A DNA stretch of 51,781 nucleotides from Microvirga massiliensis (GCF_001006805.1 NZ_LN811355.1:41164-92944), one strand, 5' to 3'; positions 17,308-27,319 are shown, numbered from the stretch's first letter. Numbers and translations are program-made. The notes: generated from the letters alone by a model not told the origin.

Positions 17308-18328
17308 CCTCAATCTCCTTCGTTGTGGGCACGCACAGTCTTCAAACGAGGGGACGATAAGTCCAGACGAGAACGTCATGCGATGGAATATTAAAGCATT
17401 GCATAGAGTTGTTTGCTTCAGGGAATCGCAGCAATACTTTCGCGCTCGGCAAGGGCCGAATCCTTGCGGCGGCCGGACCTGGAAGGACTCGCGACCACAA
17501 CGAACACCGCAGAAAGTCTGTGGATAACCCAACCACCCGCATCTATGCCGCCTGCACCAGCGCCCAGACGACCTCTCTATGCGGTGCGGGCGCGATGTTT
17601 TGATCGGCGGTTGCGCAGTCCCGATCGCTTTTTGATGCGGTTGCTGGTTCCAGCCCTCGGAGAGGTCGATAACCGTGGCACCGCAGTCGTCGGGATATGA
17701 GTCGCGCTACCGTGGGACCTGACATGAAGTCTGGCGGGGATTACTGCACGGTCCTTGCTTTCCTCTTCACGGCAACGGTGGAGGTGCAACGCACCGCGAA
17801 GATTCGATTTCCGCAGTCCCGATCTATGGGCAATGCGCGCCGCAGCACCAGACAATTCTCCGGCCCAGTCAGTCGGCGAGACTGAACTGACAGCACTCCC
17901 ATCCTGCACACACAGCAATTCGAATCGGAGCGGCGACTGATGCAATCATCGCGTCTGACCACTCAACAGGACGAAGGTCAGGCAGCAGTCACCTAGACGA
18001 CGGTTGGTCCTCCTTGCCGGACTCTCGAGGACCATACCGCTCACGAGGGATTCAGGCACCCGCAGCACAAGGACACCCAGGGACGTTCTGATGTCAGTGA
18101 CATCTCAACATGGTCCCCGTAAAGCACCGGGTCGTGAACGGTCTTAACCTGATAGGCGGAAGTTCATGACCTTCGATGCGATCGTGAAAGCCATTCACGA
18201 CATGACGCAACGTGATGAGAATGGTCGAACTGTACGCAAGGTATGGTCTCACATTTCAGACTTCTCAAAGATCTTGAAACCAAGGTGGGCTACGGAGGTC
18301 GTGAATGTAGTTCACTACGAGGGTATGG
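17308..18328. other. Divergent gap before second methyltransferase
   Basis: About 1 kb between divergent genes, lower in GC than the flanks and presumably holding promoters for both. A frame from ATG 18166 (MTFDAIVKAIHDMTQRDENG, then TVRKVWSHISDFSKIL) runs into the methyltransferase start in another frame. It could be a small upstream peptide of 55 or more residues, but support is weak. Nothing else was recognised. Confidence 0.3.
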
Positions 18329-19579
18329 ATGCGGGTTGTCGAGTTGTTCTGTGGCGCGGGTGGAGCGGGTTTCGGCCTGATCCGTGCGGGCATGAGAATC
18401 GAGCAAGCCTACGATGTGTCGGAGCAGGCTCTGGCGGTTCATCGGGCAAATGTCATTCGCTTGGCACCGGGAAGCTTCATGTCAAAGCTGTTCCGCTACG
18501 GCGTCCCGACGATGCAGGTCCGTGACCTGTCCGCCCTGACTCGCGTGATTCCGGAGATGACAGAGTTGCATGCGGATCTCATGATCGGCGGGCCTCCCTG
18601 CCAGGATTTCTCGTCAGCCAACCAGAAGCGCAAGGAGGGTGACCGCGCCGATCTGACCGCTGCATTCGCGCTCATCGTCACCTCGGTGCGCCCACAGTAT
18701 TTCGTGATGGAGAACGTCCCGGATGCGGCCGTGTCGGATGCCTATGCCCGCGCCAGGATGATGTTCAAGTATGCTGGGTACGGGCTCACCGAACATGTCC
18801 TCGACGCCAGCTTCTATGGCGCGGCAACGGCCCGACGGCGTCTGATAGTGGTAGGCTGCCTGGGCGAGGTCGACGACTTTCTCGGGGAGCATCTGACCGC
18901 CGCGCGAAGCGATCACCGAGTAACGGTCGCGGATGTGCTCGGCGCTGATTTCGGCGAGGACCATGGCGATGGTCGCGGGAAACTCTACTGGTTCCAACCG
19001 AACGGCGGCGAAAGCACGGGAACCCGCCGGGTTTGCGAACCCTCCCCCACGATTACCGGGAAGACAATCGTCAATCGTCGCAACAAGTACAAGCCGAAGA
19101 AGGGCGATGTGCCGGGCTGGAGCGATCTTGTTCAGCCGACGCCAGATCAATTCTCCCGCATCCAGGGCTTCCCCGCGGGCTGGGACCGGTCCGCCGCGGG
19201 CAGCCCGAGCGCGATGAATCAGATGCTCGCCAACTCCGTGCCGCCCCCGCTCGCCGAGGCAATTGGCAAGTGCGTGCTGGCTCACTCTCGGGGTGAACGG
19301 CCGGACATCCCGCGGGAGTTCCCGTGGTACTACGACGAATGGCTGCGCGAGCGGTACAAGGGGACGGCGCTGCGGGATCAGAGATCCCTGTTTCGAGCGG
19401 TGCAAGGATTACTTGGTCCGACCGCCGTTGGTCCTTTACGTCCTGCGCTGGGGTTGCTGGACCGCCATCCGGCACTCGCGAAAGTCTCGCCGCAGCGGAA
19501 GGCAAACCTCAAAAGCTCCCTCAGGCTTCACCGCGAGTGCTACGTCGAGTGCTTGCTGACAGGAGTTCTGAGGGAATGA
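18329..19579 (+). CDS. DNA cytosine-5 methyltransferase
   Basis: A 416-residue C5-cytosine methyltransferase, distinct from the other two in this window. Motif I is VVELFCGAGGAGFGLIRAG (residues 3-21), motif IV IGGPPCQDFSSA with catalytic Cys91, motif VI YFVMENVPD, motif VIII GAATARRRLIVVG, motif IX FSRIQGFPAGWD and motif X QMLANSVPPPLAEAIG. The QKRKEGDRADLTAAF segment after the catalytic loop is usual. Residues 330-416 form an extra basic helical tail. GAGGG lies 6 bp before the ATG. No endonuclease gene accompanies it, so it is an orphan, perhaps for anti-restriction or epigenetic control. Confidence 0.92.
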   Translation: MRVVELFCGAGGAGFGLIRAGMRIEQAYDVSEQALAVHRANVIRLAPGSFMSKLFRYGVPTMQVRDLSALTRVIPEMTELHADLMIGGPPCQDFSSANQKRKEGDRADLTAAFALIVTSVRPQYFVMENVPDAAVSDAYARARMMFKYAGYGLTEHVLDASFYGAATARRRLIVVGCLGEVDDFLGEHLTAARSDHRVTVADVLGADFGEDHGDGRGKLYWFQPNGGESTGTRRVCEPSPTITGKTIVNRRNKYKPKKGDVPGWSDLVQPTPDQFSRIQGFPAGWDRSAAGSPSAMNQMLANSVPPPLAEAIGKCVLAHSRGERPDIPREFPWYYDEWLRERYKGTALRDQRSLFRAVQGLLGPTAVGPLRPALGLLDRHPALAKVSPQRKANLKSSLRLHRECYVECLLTGVLRE

Positions 19580-20359
19580 GGGTCCGATCAACTCCCGCGA
19601 CCTGTCCGTAGACGGACCTTCCCATTCTGCCCTAGGCGCTAATCGAGCACGCCGATAGCCGTTCCATGTCTGTTTTTCCTACATCCCGTTACTCGCCTGC
19701 TGTCGACCTCACCCGTGCGACCCGTAGGTTCGGATTTGTGAAATTCCGGATGGGCCACTCGCGAATGGGAACCGTGTTCGTGGTCGAACATCTATTCGTT
19801 TCCAACGGACCCAACGGGAGCTTCTTCCAGCCCTCGTTCCTCGGCCCGCCGAGCCTTGCCTTCATGCGACGCGGGCAACATCGTTCGAGCTTCTCAATCG
19901 ACGTCGTGTCGCTCGCGCATCGTCCACCGCATCGGCCGCCTGATGTTCAGAACCCGGGTCGTCCGGGATGTCGGCTGGATGCCCGACATCGATCCCACCA
20001 TGACCTTGTGGAGGTGCCTGCCCTGCGTCCTGCACCGTCCTTACGGGTCAGCGCCTCCTTCATCCGGCTCGAAGCCAGCGGCTAGCCGAAGCGGATCGAT
20101 GTATTGCTTCGCTCCTCATCGGCGAGGCGCATCCTCTTGTCGACCCCTTCCCGCTCACGATCGATATCCCGCGATGGGAAAGCGATGCTGGGGACAGAAT
20201 CGCGGGAATTACCGCGGCCGCCGGTCGGTGGGATCCCGCCAAGGCTGAGCGCGGGGATAGCCGCGCATCCGTGCGGCAGCCCTGTCGGTGTGCCGGCATG
20301 CACATTCAGGTCAGGCATGATGGCGGTATCGTCAGGCAGGAGCACGCGGAGGCGCTGCC
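19580..20359. other. Gap holding a decayed gene (copy B)
   Basis: Between the methyltransferase and the patatin-like gene. The only protein-like signal is the remnant at 19915-20085. The rest shows no gene or structural element that I can identify. Confidence 0.3.
19915..20085 (+). pseudogene. Remnant of small gene family, copy B
   Basis: In the frame open from 19856 the protein reads RIVHRIGRLMFRTRVVRDVG then WMPDIDPTMTLWRCLPCVLH and RPYGS. It aligns with copy A at about 8.62-8.77 kb, sharing IGR-x2-FRT, VG, DPT and CLP-x-VLH. No convincing start or end accompanies it. The nucleotide match between copies includes CATCGGCCGCC and GACATCGATCCCACC-like stretches. Confidence 0.45.
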
Positions 20360-23176
20360 ATGCCATCCGATGAACACCGCAACTCGCCGAAGTTCTACGA
20401 CCGCCTCTCCAAGAGGTTCAACGAACTCTTCCCAAGAACGGCCAAGTACAGCGATTTCAAGACATTCTACGACGTCTTCGTGAAGGAGGCCGAGGTCATC
20501 AACGAGCGGCGGTATGCCGTGGCGGAGGGCCGGCTGGCGAAGGACCGGGGGTATGGACCGGACGAGATCCTGCCCCTGTCCCCCGAGGAAGGGAGAGCGG
20601 TCGAGGTCCAGATCGAGGAACGCATCGGCGAGGCATCCAAGTCCCTTCCGGACGAGCGCAGGCGCAAGGTGCCCCGGCCTGCGCCCGGCCATAACCTGAC
20701 GGGACTGGCCCTGTCAGGCGGCGGTATCCGGTCGGCCGCCTTCTGCCTCGGTGTCCTCCAGGCCATCGATGCGATCCGGGAGGACCGCGAACCCCAGGTG
20801 CTCGACCGGATCGACTACCTGTCGACCGTGTCCGGCGGGGGATACACCGGGACATCCTTCGTCAGCGGCCTCATGCAGGCGCAGGGCTGCTTTCCCTTCA
20901 AGAGCAAGCTCGATCAGGAGGAGACGATCGAGACGCAACACATTCGCGACTACTCCAACTACCTCGTGCCCGATGGTGCGCGGGATTACCTCCTCGGCTT
21001 CATCGCGGTCTCGCGGGGATTGCTGATCAACGCGACGATCTTCCTCGGCATCCTGCTCCTCCTCGCCGCGGTCATGATTTGGGTCAACCCCAATGCGGAC
21101 GAACTCCACCTCGGGTTTCCGGGTCTGCACCTCCTCGGATGGGACATCCCGGGACTGAGACTCTTCCAGCTCACCCTGATCACCGCTGGCCTCTTCATGG
21201 CCTGCCAGCTCGGGTTCGCCATCATCGCCTCCCATTTCGCGAGAAGGAGGCGGACGCTGACCTTCAGGGAGAAGGGTGCCGACGTGCTCTCGTGGGTGTT
21301 CGTCGGTGTGCTGGTGATCGCCTTCGCCGAGTTCCAGGACTTCGTGCTCGCCCATCTCGTCCAGCAGGATCTCGCCACCTGGGTCGGATCGACCCTGTCG
21401 GCCTTCTGGGCCGCGCTCGCCCCGATCGCCGCGCTCGTGCTCGGAGCTTCCGCCGGGAAGTTGGCTGCCGTTGCCCAGACGACCATCGGCGACAAGACCT
21501 GGACGGGAACGTTCAAGCGTTGGGCGAGCTGGGCCGGGCTCTACCTTGCCGCGGCCGTCGTCCCGCTCATGCTCTGGTTCGTCTTCATCGTGCTCAGCTA
21601 CTGGGGCATCCGGACGAACATCACCGATCCGAACCATCCCGGCGTGCCCGACTGGCTGATTGGGTCGGCAGGGTGGTTGCGGACATGGCTGGCCGAGTGG
21701 GTCCCGCCCGAGCATGGCATCGCGCTGCTGTATGCCGTCGTCGGGACGTGCCTGCTGTTCGTGTCTCTCTTCGTGAGGCCGAACGCCGGCTCACTGCATC
21801 TCTACTACCGCGATCGGCTCAGCCGGGCGTTCCTCTGGAAACTGGACGAACTGGAAAAGGCCGCGAGCGAGAAGAGCAACGGGAGCGTGTCGTGCTCCTG
21901 TCCTGCCCCGCAGCCCAGGTCCGGTCTCGAGAACGAGTCCAAGCCCGTCCCCGGGAAGGTGCCTCCTACGGACGTCGACAGGTTCGCGTTCTCCTCGCTG
22001 AAGAAGGAAGATCCGCAGGGCGGCTGGATGGATGATGTCCGCTTCGCGCCGTACCTGCTCGTCAACACCGCGGTCAATCTCGGGGCATCCGATTACCTGA
22101 ACCGACGCGGACGGAACGCCGACTCCTTCGTCTTCAGTCCCCTGTTCATCGGGAGCGAGGCCACGGGCTACTCGGACACCCGCCTCCTCGAGAGCTTGGA
22201 TCCCGGCATCAACCTGGGCACCGCGATGGCTGCCTCCGGCGCCGCGGCCTCCGCGAACATGGGGAACCGGACGATCAAGCCGCTCACCTTCAGCCTTGCG
22301 GTGCTCAACGTCCGCCTGGGTTACTGGATACCGAACCCCCGCTACGCGCGGAAATGGAAGGGCTGGAACAGGATTCTCGCCTCCATCGGGCCGCTCTACT
22401 ACGCCATGGAGACCGCTGGCCGTCTCAGCGAGGAGACACTCAACGTCTACCTCACGGACGGCGGGCACTTCGACAATCTCGGCCTCTACGAGTTGCTGAA
22501 GCGGCGGTGCAGGCTGATCATCGCCGTCGATGCCGAGGCGGATCCCAGGATGAACTTCCAGTCCTTCGTTCGCGTGCAGTGCCACGCGCGCATCGACCTC
22601 GGCACCCGCATCGACCTGCCTTGGGAGTCCGTGCGCGCCTCGGCCCTTTCCGTCTCCGCCGAGGGCTGGCGCAGGCCCGTCCGGACGGAAAGGTGCCGCG
22701 GCCCGCATGTGTGCGTCGGCAGGATCGATTACGGCCCGGGCGAGCAAGGGGTGCTGATCTACATCAAAGCGTCCACGTCGGGGGACGAGAACGACCTCAT
22801 CTGCGACTACAAGAGGCGCAACGAAGCCTTCCCGCACGAGACGACGGCGGACCAGTTCTTCAGCGAGGAGCAGTTCGAGGTCTACCGGGCGCTCGGCTTC
22901 CATGCGGCGTTGGGCTTCTTTTCGGGGGACGACGCATTCGGCATGTTCCCTGCGGACAGATACCGCGAGTGGATCGGGCTTCTGGGGAGCGTGCTCGAGC
23001 ATGCCAACATCCCCGAGGCGGCACGGAACCGGATCATCGCCCGCGCATCCAGAGGGGCGACCGAGAGGCCGTTCCTGCCTCGCCCCTCACGTGTGTCTCC
23101 CGCCATCCCAGCAAATGGCCATCTGTGCGGGGACGGCATGCCGGATGGCGAAGTGATGCCGAGAGTCGGTGCGTGA
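20360..23176 (+). CDS. Large membrane-bound patatin-like phospholipase
   Basis: A 938-residue protein with a patatin lipase domain split by a membrane region. The oxyanion loop SGGGIRSA is at residues 119-126, the nucleophile is Ser158 in YLSTVSGGGYTG, and the catalytic Asp is Asp700 in LTDGGHFDNLGLYELLKRRC. Between Ser and Asp are about six hydrophobic segments (220-240, 268-290, 308-330, 345-372, 392-412, 455-472), so the enzyme is anchored in the inner membrane. An N-terminal helical region (1-110) precedes the domain. Predicted to cleave acyl chains from membrane lipids. GGAGG lies 8 bp before the ATG. Similar large patatins are sporadic in bacteria and poorly studied; a defence role is possible but there is no sensor or nucleotide cyclase beside it. 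Confidence 0.88.
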   Translation: MPSDEHRNSPKFYDRLSKRFNELFPRTAKYSDFKTFYDVFVKEAEVINERRYAVAEGRLAKDRGYGPDEILPLSPEEGRAVEVQIEERIGEASKSLPDERRRKVPRPAPGHNLTGLALSGGGIRSAAFCLGVLQAIDAIREDREPQVLDRIDYLSTVSGGGYTGTSFVSGLMQAQGCFPFKSKLDQEETIETQHIRDYSNYLVPDGARDYLLGFIAVSRGLLINATIFLGILLLLAAVMIWVNPNADELHLGFPGLHLLGWDIPGLRLFQLTLITAGLFMACQLGFAIIASHFARRRRTLTFREKGADVLSWVFVGVLVIAFAEFQDFVLAHLVQQDLATWVGSTLSAFWAALAPIAALVLGASAGKLAAVAQTTIGDKTWTGTFKRWASWAGLYLAAAVVPLMLWFVFIVLSYWGIRTNITDPNHPGVPDWLIGSAGWLRTWLAEWVPPEHGIALLYAVVGTCLLFVSLFVRPNAGSLHLYYRDRLSRAFLWKLDELEKAASEKSNGSVSCSCPAPQPRSGLENESKPVPGKVPPTDVDRFAFSSLKKEDPQGGWMDDVRFAPYLLVNTAVNLGASDYLNRRGRNADSFVFSPLFIGSEATGYSDTRLLESLDPGINLGTAMAASGAAASANMGNRTIKPLTFSLAVLNVRLGYWIPNPRYARKWKGWNRILASIGPLYYAMETAGRLSEETLNVYLTDGGHFDNLGLYELLKRRCRLIIAVDAEADPRMNFQSFVRVQCHARIDLGTRIDLPWESVRASALSVSAEGWRRPVRTERCRGPHVCVGRIDYGPGEQGVLIYIKASTSGDENDLICDYKRRNEAFPHETTADQFFSEEQFEVYRALGFHAALGFFSGDDAFGMFPADRYREWIGLLGSVLEHANIPEAARNRIIARASRGATERPFLPRPSRVSPAIPANGHLCGDGMPDGEVMPRVGA

Positions 23177-23515
23177 GGTGTCTGCGTTCCTGCGGCACGC
23201 CGCCCCTTCCACGGGCTGCCTGGTTCCTGTCCTTCAGGAGGTCGGCATCTCCAGCCATGGCCGGAGACATGGAGCAGTCCCGTGCCCCGTAAGGCAGGGA
23301 AGTCGGCGAATAGCACGTCAAACCGGATATTATTTCCGGTTTGCACTTTCTTATCTATCCCTGTCCTGAAACCCCGGCCGTGAGATAGATGACCACCAAC
23401 CGCAGTACAGTACCTGTATTAGTGCCTGATTCACTGTGCTCGCATCTTACTGGCAGGGCAGGAACAGTCGTTAATGTCACGACCTTACGGGCTCTCAGAA
23501 ATACAGGGGGCCATC
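23177..23515. promoter_or_regulatory. Intergenic region with strong inverted repeat
   Basis: Contains CAAACCGGA-7 nt-TCCGGTTTG (23319-23343), a perfect 9-bp inverted repeat in an AT-richer stretch. It may terminate the patatin transcript, although no T-run follows directly, or act as an operator for the gene starting at 23516. Confidence 0.45.
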
Positions 23516-24811
23516 ATGACCAAATCTCTTCGCCAGCCCAAATCGTTCGACTACGGTGCTCTCTCGCTCGCCGACAGGGAGGCACTGCGCGCACTCCAGG
23601 CGGAGTACTCGGTCATTGCCCGTAAGTCCTCCAGCCAGGTCTTCGAACTCGGCAGGATCTTCACGCGCGCCAGGGAACTGCTGCCACGCCGGTTCGAGAA
23701 GTGGGTGTCGCGGGAATGCTCCGGCATGACGCCAAAGACCGCCGGCAACTACATGCGCATCGTCGCCCGTTTCGGGGACCGTCAGGATGTCGTAGAGGCA
23801 CTCGGCTTGAAGCCGACCTCGCTCATCAAGCTCGCGACGGCGCCGGACGAGGCCGTCAACGAGGTGTTCGCTCGCGCCGAGTCCGGGGAGGCGCTGATCG
23901 GGACTCAGGTCGAGGCGATCATCCGCTCCCATCGCCCGAAGCCGGACAAGGCTGGCAGCGAAGGCGCCAAGCACAATCCCGGACGCAAGGGTCTCACCGC
24001 ACTCGTGAACGAGTGTAATCGCATCAGCATCGAAACATGGTTCGACCGCCTTGCCGCTGTGCATGCGAAGATCATGACGGCCTTGCCAGGTGATGATGGT
24101 CCCAAGAAGTTCCGGAAGGGTGATCTTGTCGATGTGGTTTCGTGGCAAGCCAAGTGGCTTCTAATTGAGCTCGAGCGGATGACCGGGTTCAATTTCTGGA
24201 ACAAAGCGAGTGACCACATCGGGATCGCTTATGAGGACCGTCCGAGTTGGCCGAGCGGGCCGTGGAAGGACGTTTATCTCGCCTTGCATGACATTGATCG
24301 CATGGAGACCATCAAGCTCGACGAGCTTGAGCCGCTGCTCCGGAACAAGATCGTTCCCGTCCTGGAATGGGCATTGGAGCGGGCGGTCGATGTAGCGGCC
24401 GACGGCAAGGCGCCTCTCGCCATTGCTCGCGCAATGGACCCGATGGGCATCAGGGCTGGCGATGCGAACGGTGCTCTTCGGAATCTCGAGGCCGCGGCTG
24501 ACTCAGACGCAAGCGAAGACGGTGTGGGCTCGACGGCAGCACACCGGGATGGCGCGAATGACATGGTCGCGGTGTCTCATGCTGCAACCAATGCAGGTGT
24601 GGTGATTGAGGCGGCACCGCGCGCGGATGCGGACCACGCCGACGAGACACCGGATGAGGTTGATGCTGTCGTAGTGGTTCGCGGGATTCACGATGATGCG
24701 GTCAAAACAATCGCCGTACCGGAAGCCCCACAGCGGGGATGGAGGCCGCCGCCCTTTCTCAAGCAACTTCGTGAAGCGAAGAAGGCTGCTGAGCTGGGGC
24801 GCAGCACCTGA
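23516..24811 (+). CDS. DUF3102-like protein, paralogue of the N-terminus of the third methyltransferase
   Basis: A 431-residue soluble protein. Residues 20-140 resemble DUF3102: QVFELGRIFTRARELLPRRF, then KWVSRECSGMTPKTAGNYMR, a helix-turn-helix-like pattern also seen near ParB-type proteins. Residues 155-300 form a second helical domain (SIETWFDRLAAVHAKIMTAL, PWKDVYLALHDIDRMETIKL), and the tail is acidic and probably disordered. Residues 20-300 align along their length with residues 60-335 of the protein encoded at 39263-41380, where they are fused to a methyltransferase. ATG 23516 is preferred; ATG 23474 would add 14 residues. Its 3' end overlaps the convergent rep gene by 53 bp. Probably a DNA-binding plasmid maintenance or regulatory protein. 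Confidence 0.7.
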   Translation: MTKSLRQPKSFDYGALSLADREALRALQAEYSVIARKSSSQVFELGRIFTRARELLPRRFEKWVSRECSGMTPKTAGNYMRIVARFGDRQDVVEALGLKPTSLIKLATAPDEAVNEVFARAESGEALIGTQVEAIIRSHRPKPDKAGSEGAKHNPGRKGLTALVNECNRISIETWFDRLAAVHAKIMTALPGDDGPKKFRKGDLVDVVSWQAKWLLIELERMTGFNFWNKASDHIGIAYEDRPSWPSGPWKDVYLALHDIDRMETIKLDELEPLLRNKIVPVLEWALERAVDVAADGKAPLAIARAMDPMGIRAGDANGALRNLEAAADSDASEDGVGSTAAHRDGANDMVAVSHAATNAGVVIEAAPRADADHADETPDEVDAVVVVRGIHDDAVKTIAVPEAPQRGWRPPPFLKQLREAKKAAELGRST

Positions 24812-26693
24812 TTGGAATTCCAGTGTGACGCTCCCGTGCATTCGTGCCGGAGCGCCACGTCGCTAGATCGAGCACTCCCGGCCAGCGCGATCGTCGATGT
24901 GCATGGCCCGTTCGGGGCACTCCCGGACATGCCGATGATTCCGAGGCTTCGGAATCCTGGCCCTCGCCGCCGTGGCGTGTCGTGTCGTTGCGACCACTAG
25001 CGCCCTGAGCATCGACGGATCGTGCGCACAGACGGACGAGATGAAGGGGCGTACGATAGGAAGCCACCTCGTCCGTCGCGCTATGCCCCGGAGCGCCGGA
25101 CGCCCGATCTACACACGGAATATGCCCGACCGGACTGTCGCTCATTCCCGCGCCATCCATGGCCGAGGCTTGGGCTGCCTTTTTATCTATACACTGGGTT
25201 TTACACTCCGCCTCCACGGCGCCCAATGCTGGAAGCCAATGCTTGTGGACGGTTGGACGCGAGAGTCCGGATCGCAGCGCGACCGCTGTCTTGGTGACCC
25301 GCTCCCCGGATTTCCGGAGCTCCCTCATCGCATCAATGAGGACGACCAGCACTCTGTTGGCGACGACGGATGCGGCGTGGCGTCCGCCAATCGCCTGCCG
25401 TTCGCGCAGCGTCTTGCCCGCGACGGCACCGGCACACACGCCGCGATCTCGTGTTGGAGAGCGGTGTCGCGCTGGATCCCAATGCGCAGAAGCGTAGTCG
25501 ACCACCCGGTAGAGGATCGCCTTGAGCTGTCTGGCGCTGCCCTCGACCGCCTTGATGGCGCGCCCGATTAGGCGATTGAACAAGGTCTTGGCCATGAAGT
25601 CGCGATCGGCCAGCGCGGCCTGATACTCAGCCCCGCCTTCTTCGTGCCACTCCTTGAGTGCGGTGAGGACCCACTCGCGGAACAGGGTGAAGGCTCGGTT
25701 GCTCGCCGCCTTCTCCATCCCGGACACTGCCGCGGCGCTCTCGCGAGCCAGGAGCGTCCGGTCAATGCGTGTATTCACCCAGCTCGCCCAGGTCGACAAA
25801 TCGAGAAAAACCTCCTCGTTCCAGGTCCGAACCGACCAGAACGGCGACAGCGGGTTCTTGCCGCGCATCGGGTTCGCGAGGCCACCCGGATCGGCCCCGA
25901 GCGGCAGGAGTATCTTGACGATCCCGGCATGGACACCGCGGAACAGGTCGATGATGTCGCGTCGGCAGCGGGGATCGTCGCGGTTCCACCAGACCTCGGA
26001 GCCGTAGGGGAGCAGGTACCAGAGGTGCGGTCGCTCGATCGCGCCTGTGACCGGGCATTCATAAGCGACGGCGGCATTGGGCAGACAGGGCAATGGGAGC
26101 TGCTCCAGCCAGTAGCGCAGCGCGTCCCAGGACGGAAACGACATGTCGAGGTCGATGCGAAAGGCCCCGCGGAATGTGGGGTTGAGCACCACCCACGGGT
26201 CATCGAGCGCCAGGAGCTTCGAGTCGCTTGTAGTCACGACATCTTTGCTGCGTCCGGTCTGGAGCCGATACGCCCTGGGCGTCAGTTGCACGAAGCGCCG
26301 TTGGACATGTCCCAGCTTGGATCGAAGACCCGTCTCCTGGAACGCAGGTCGCCACCTTCCGCCGATGGTCTCGCCATGGCAGACGAATCCCACACTCAGG
26401 CGCAGCCGGATGAGCTCCCGGCGCGTCCTGGCGCGTTCCGTAAAGAAGCGGTCATCCTCACTCCGGCAGACCCGCGGGGTCCCTGCACGCCAACCCGACA
26501 TGATGTTCCGCAGACGCCGCTCTTCCTCCCAGCGCGTCTCGAAGCGCACGACGGAAGTCGCAGCGATCCGATGGGCCGGATGCGTGAGATCGACGGACGC
26601 AGGTTCGTTCCTGCGTTTCTCGTCAACATTTTTGGCCTTGAGGTCAGAAGCGGGCGTTGTCTGGTCGGGGCTATCTCCCGACCACCGGATCAC
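24759..26693 (-). CDS. Plasmid replication initiator, Rep/primase-like
   Basis: A 644-residue protein whose centre resembles the Replicase family (ColE2-type Rep, archaeo-eukaryotic primase fold). FRIDLDMSFPSWDALRYWLE (178-197) holds the acidic pair Asp181/Asp183, then ERPHLWYLLPYGSEVWW (His223) and LGADPGGLANPMRGKNPLSP (265-284) ending in FW. A helix-turn-helix follows at 464-486 (RVTKTAVALRSGLSRPTVHK). Such proteins start plasmid replication by binding an origin and making a primer. Residues 500-644 are low-complexity and may be read-through after an old frameshift. It lies head to head with a gap rich in inverted repeats, a likely origin. Whether it is active on a free plasmid or relict in a chromosome cannot be told here. 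Confidence 0.7.
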   Translation of the reverse strand: MIRWSGDSPDQTTPASDLKAKNVDEKRRNEPASVDLTHPAHRIAATSVVRFETRWEEERRLRNIMSGWRAGTPRVCRSEDDRFFTERARTRRELIRLRLSVGFVCHGETIGGRWRPAFQETGLRSKLGHVQRRFVQLTPRAYRLQTGRSKDVVTTSDSKLLALDDPWVVLNPTFRGAFRIDLDMSFPSWDALRYWLEQLPLPCLPNAAVAYECPVTGAIERPHLWYLLPYGSEVWWNRDDPRCRRDIIDLFRGVHAGIVKILLPLGADPGGLANPMRGKNPLSPFWSVRTWNEEVFLDLSTWASWVNTRIDRTLLARESAAAVSGMEKAASNRAFTLFREWVLTALKEWHEEGGAEYQAALADRDFMAKTLFNRLIGRAIKAVEGSARQLKAILYRVVDYASAHWDPARHRSPTRDRGVCAGAVAGKTLRERQAIGGRHAASVVANRVLVVLIDAMRELRKSGERVTKTAVALRSGLSRPTVHKHWLPALGAVEAECKTQCIDKKAAQASAMDGAGMSDSPVGHIPCVDRASGAPGHSATDEVASYRTPLHLVRLCARSVDAQGASGRNDTTRHGGEGQDSEASESSACPGVPRTGHAHRRSRWPGVLDLATWRSGTNARERHTGIPIRCCAPAQQPSSLHEVA

Positions 26694-26896
26694 CGGGCGA
26701 CCTGCCCGACAAACTCGACGTCACCTGCGCCGATGAGCATCCTGACCACTCCACAGAAGCACCAGGCAGGGCCGCCACGGCCCGATGATCCGGCGCTTTC
26801 TCATTCATGAGAACCGCCGGCGGAGCGTGAGACAAGCCCTTGAGCTGGTGAGGACGGCTCTGAACTGCCCTCCCCTCCCAATCACGCCTCACTCCC

Positions 26897-26932
26897 CTAC
26901 GGATTTCGCTTATGCGTAGGGAACTTCCGTAG
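26897..26932. repeat. Inverted repeat CTACGGA / TCCGTAG
   Basis: Perfect 7-bp arms (26897-26903 and 26926-26932) separated by 22 bp, about 205 bp upstream of the rep start. Candidate Rep or repressor binding site. Confidence 0.4.
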
Positions 26933-27288
26933 GAAAGAGCATACGCGCCGAGAGGACGCGTGCGCGGTCCAATGATTGCAGCGGCTACCGAATCCGCGCC
27001 GACATGCATGGAGTTCGCGACCTGCTGCCGGGACCAGGGTCTGTGCTGTGCCCCGGGCGCTATGTCGTCCGGTCCGGTGAGGCTGCGGGTACGCCTCGTA
27101 GTTCACGTCGAACGGCATCGGCATCTCGGTCGCGTGCTGCACTCCTTCCTTGGCGGCACCTGCCGGTTGTCAGATCCGGGACCAAGCGCACAAGCGCGCG
27201 CTTCCGCAGCCTCCGGAGGGCCTCGAGGGATTTCCTGATCATAAGGTCCGCAATCAGGAATTCGGATGTGCGAAGAAAGCGGATCCAT

Positions 27289-27319
27289 GACTCGGCAACG
27301 CATTCTGCATTGCCGAGTC
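27289..27319. repeat. Ten-bp inverted repeat GACTCGGCAA / TTGCCGAGTC
   Basis: Perfect 10-bp arms with an 11-nt loop that itself can add GCA/TGC pairing. It is the strongest hairpin of the rep upstream region and lies at the edge of the AT-rich island. Confidence 0.5.

Noticed and set aside
17915..17945. Sequence CAATTCGAATCGG resembling a tRNA T-loop
   Set aside because: No matching acceptor, D or anticodon stems around it.
18166..18525. Small frame running into the second methyltransferase
   Set aside because: The first 55 codons look weakly protein-like, but there is no known family and the rest overlaps the methyltransferase in another frame; left as a note only.
21791..23002. Minus-strand frame of 403 codons opposite the patatin gene
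   Set aside because: Shadow frame; the catalytic residues of patatin lie on the plus strand and the antisense product has no recognisable domain.
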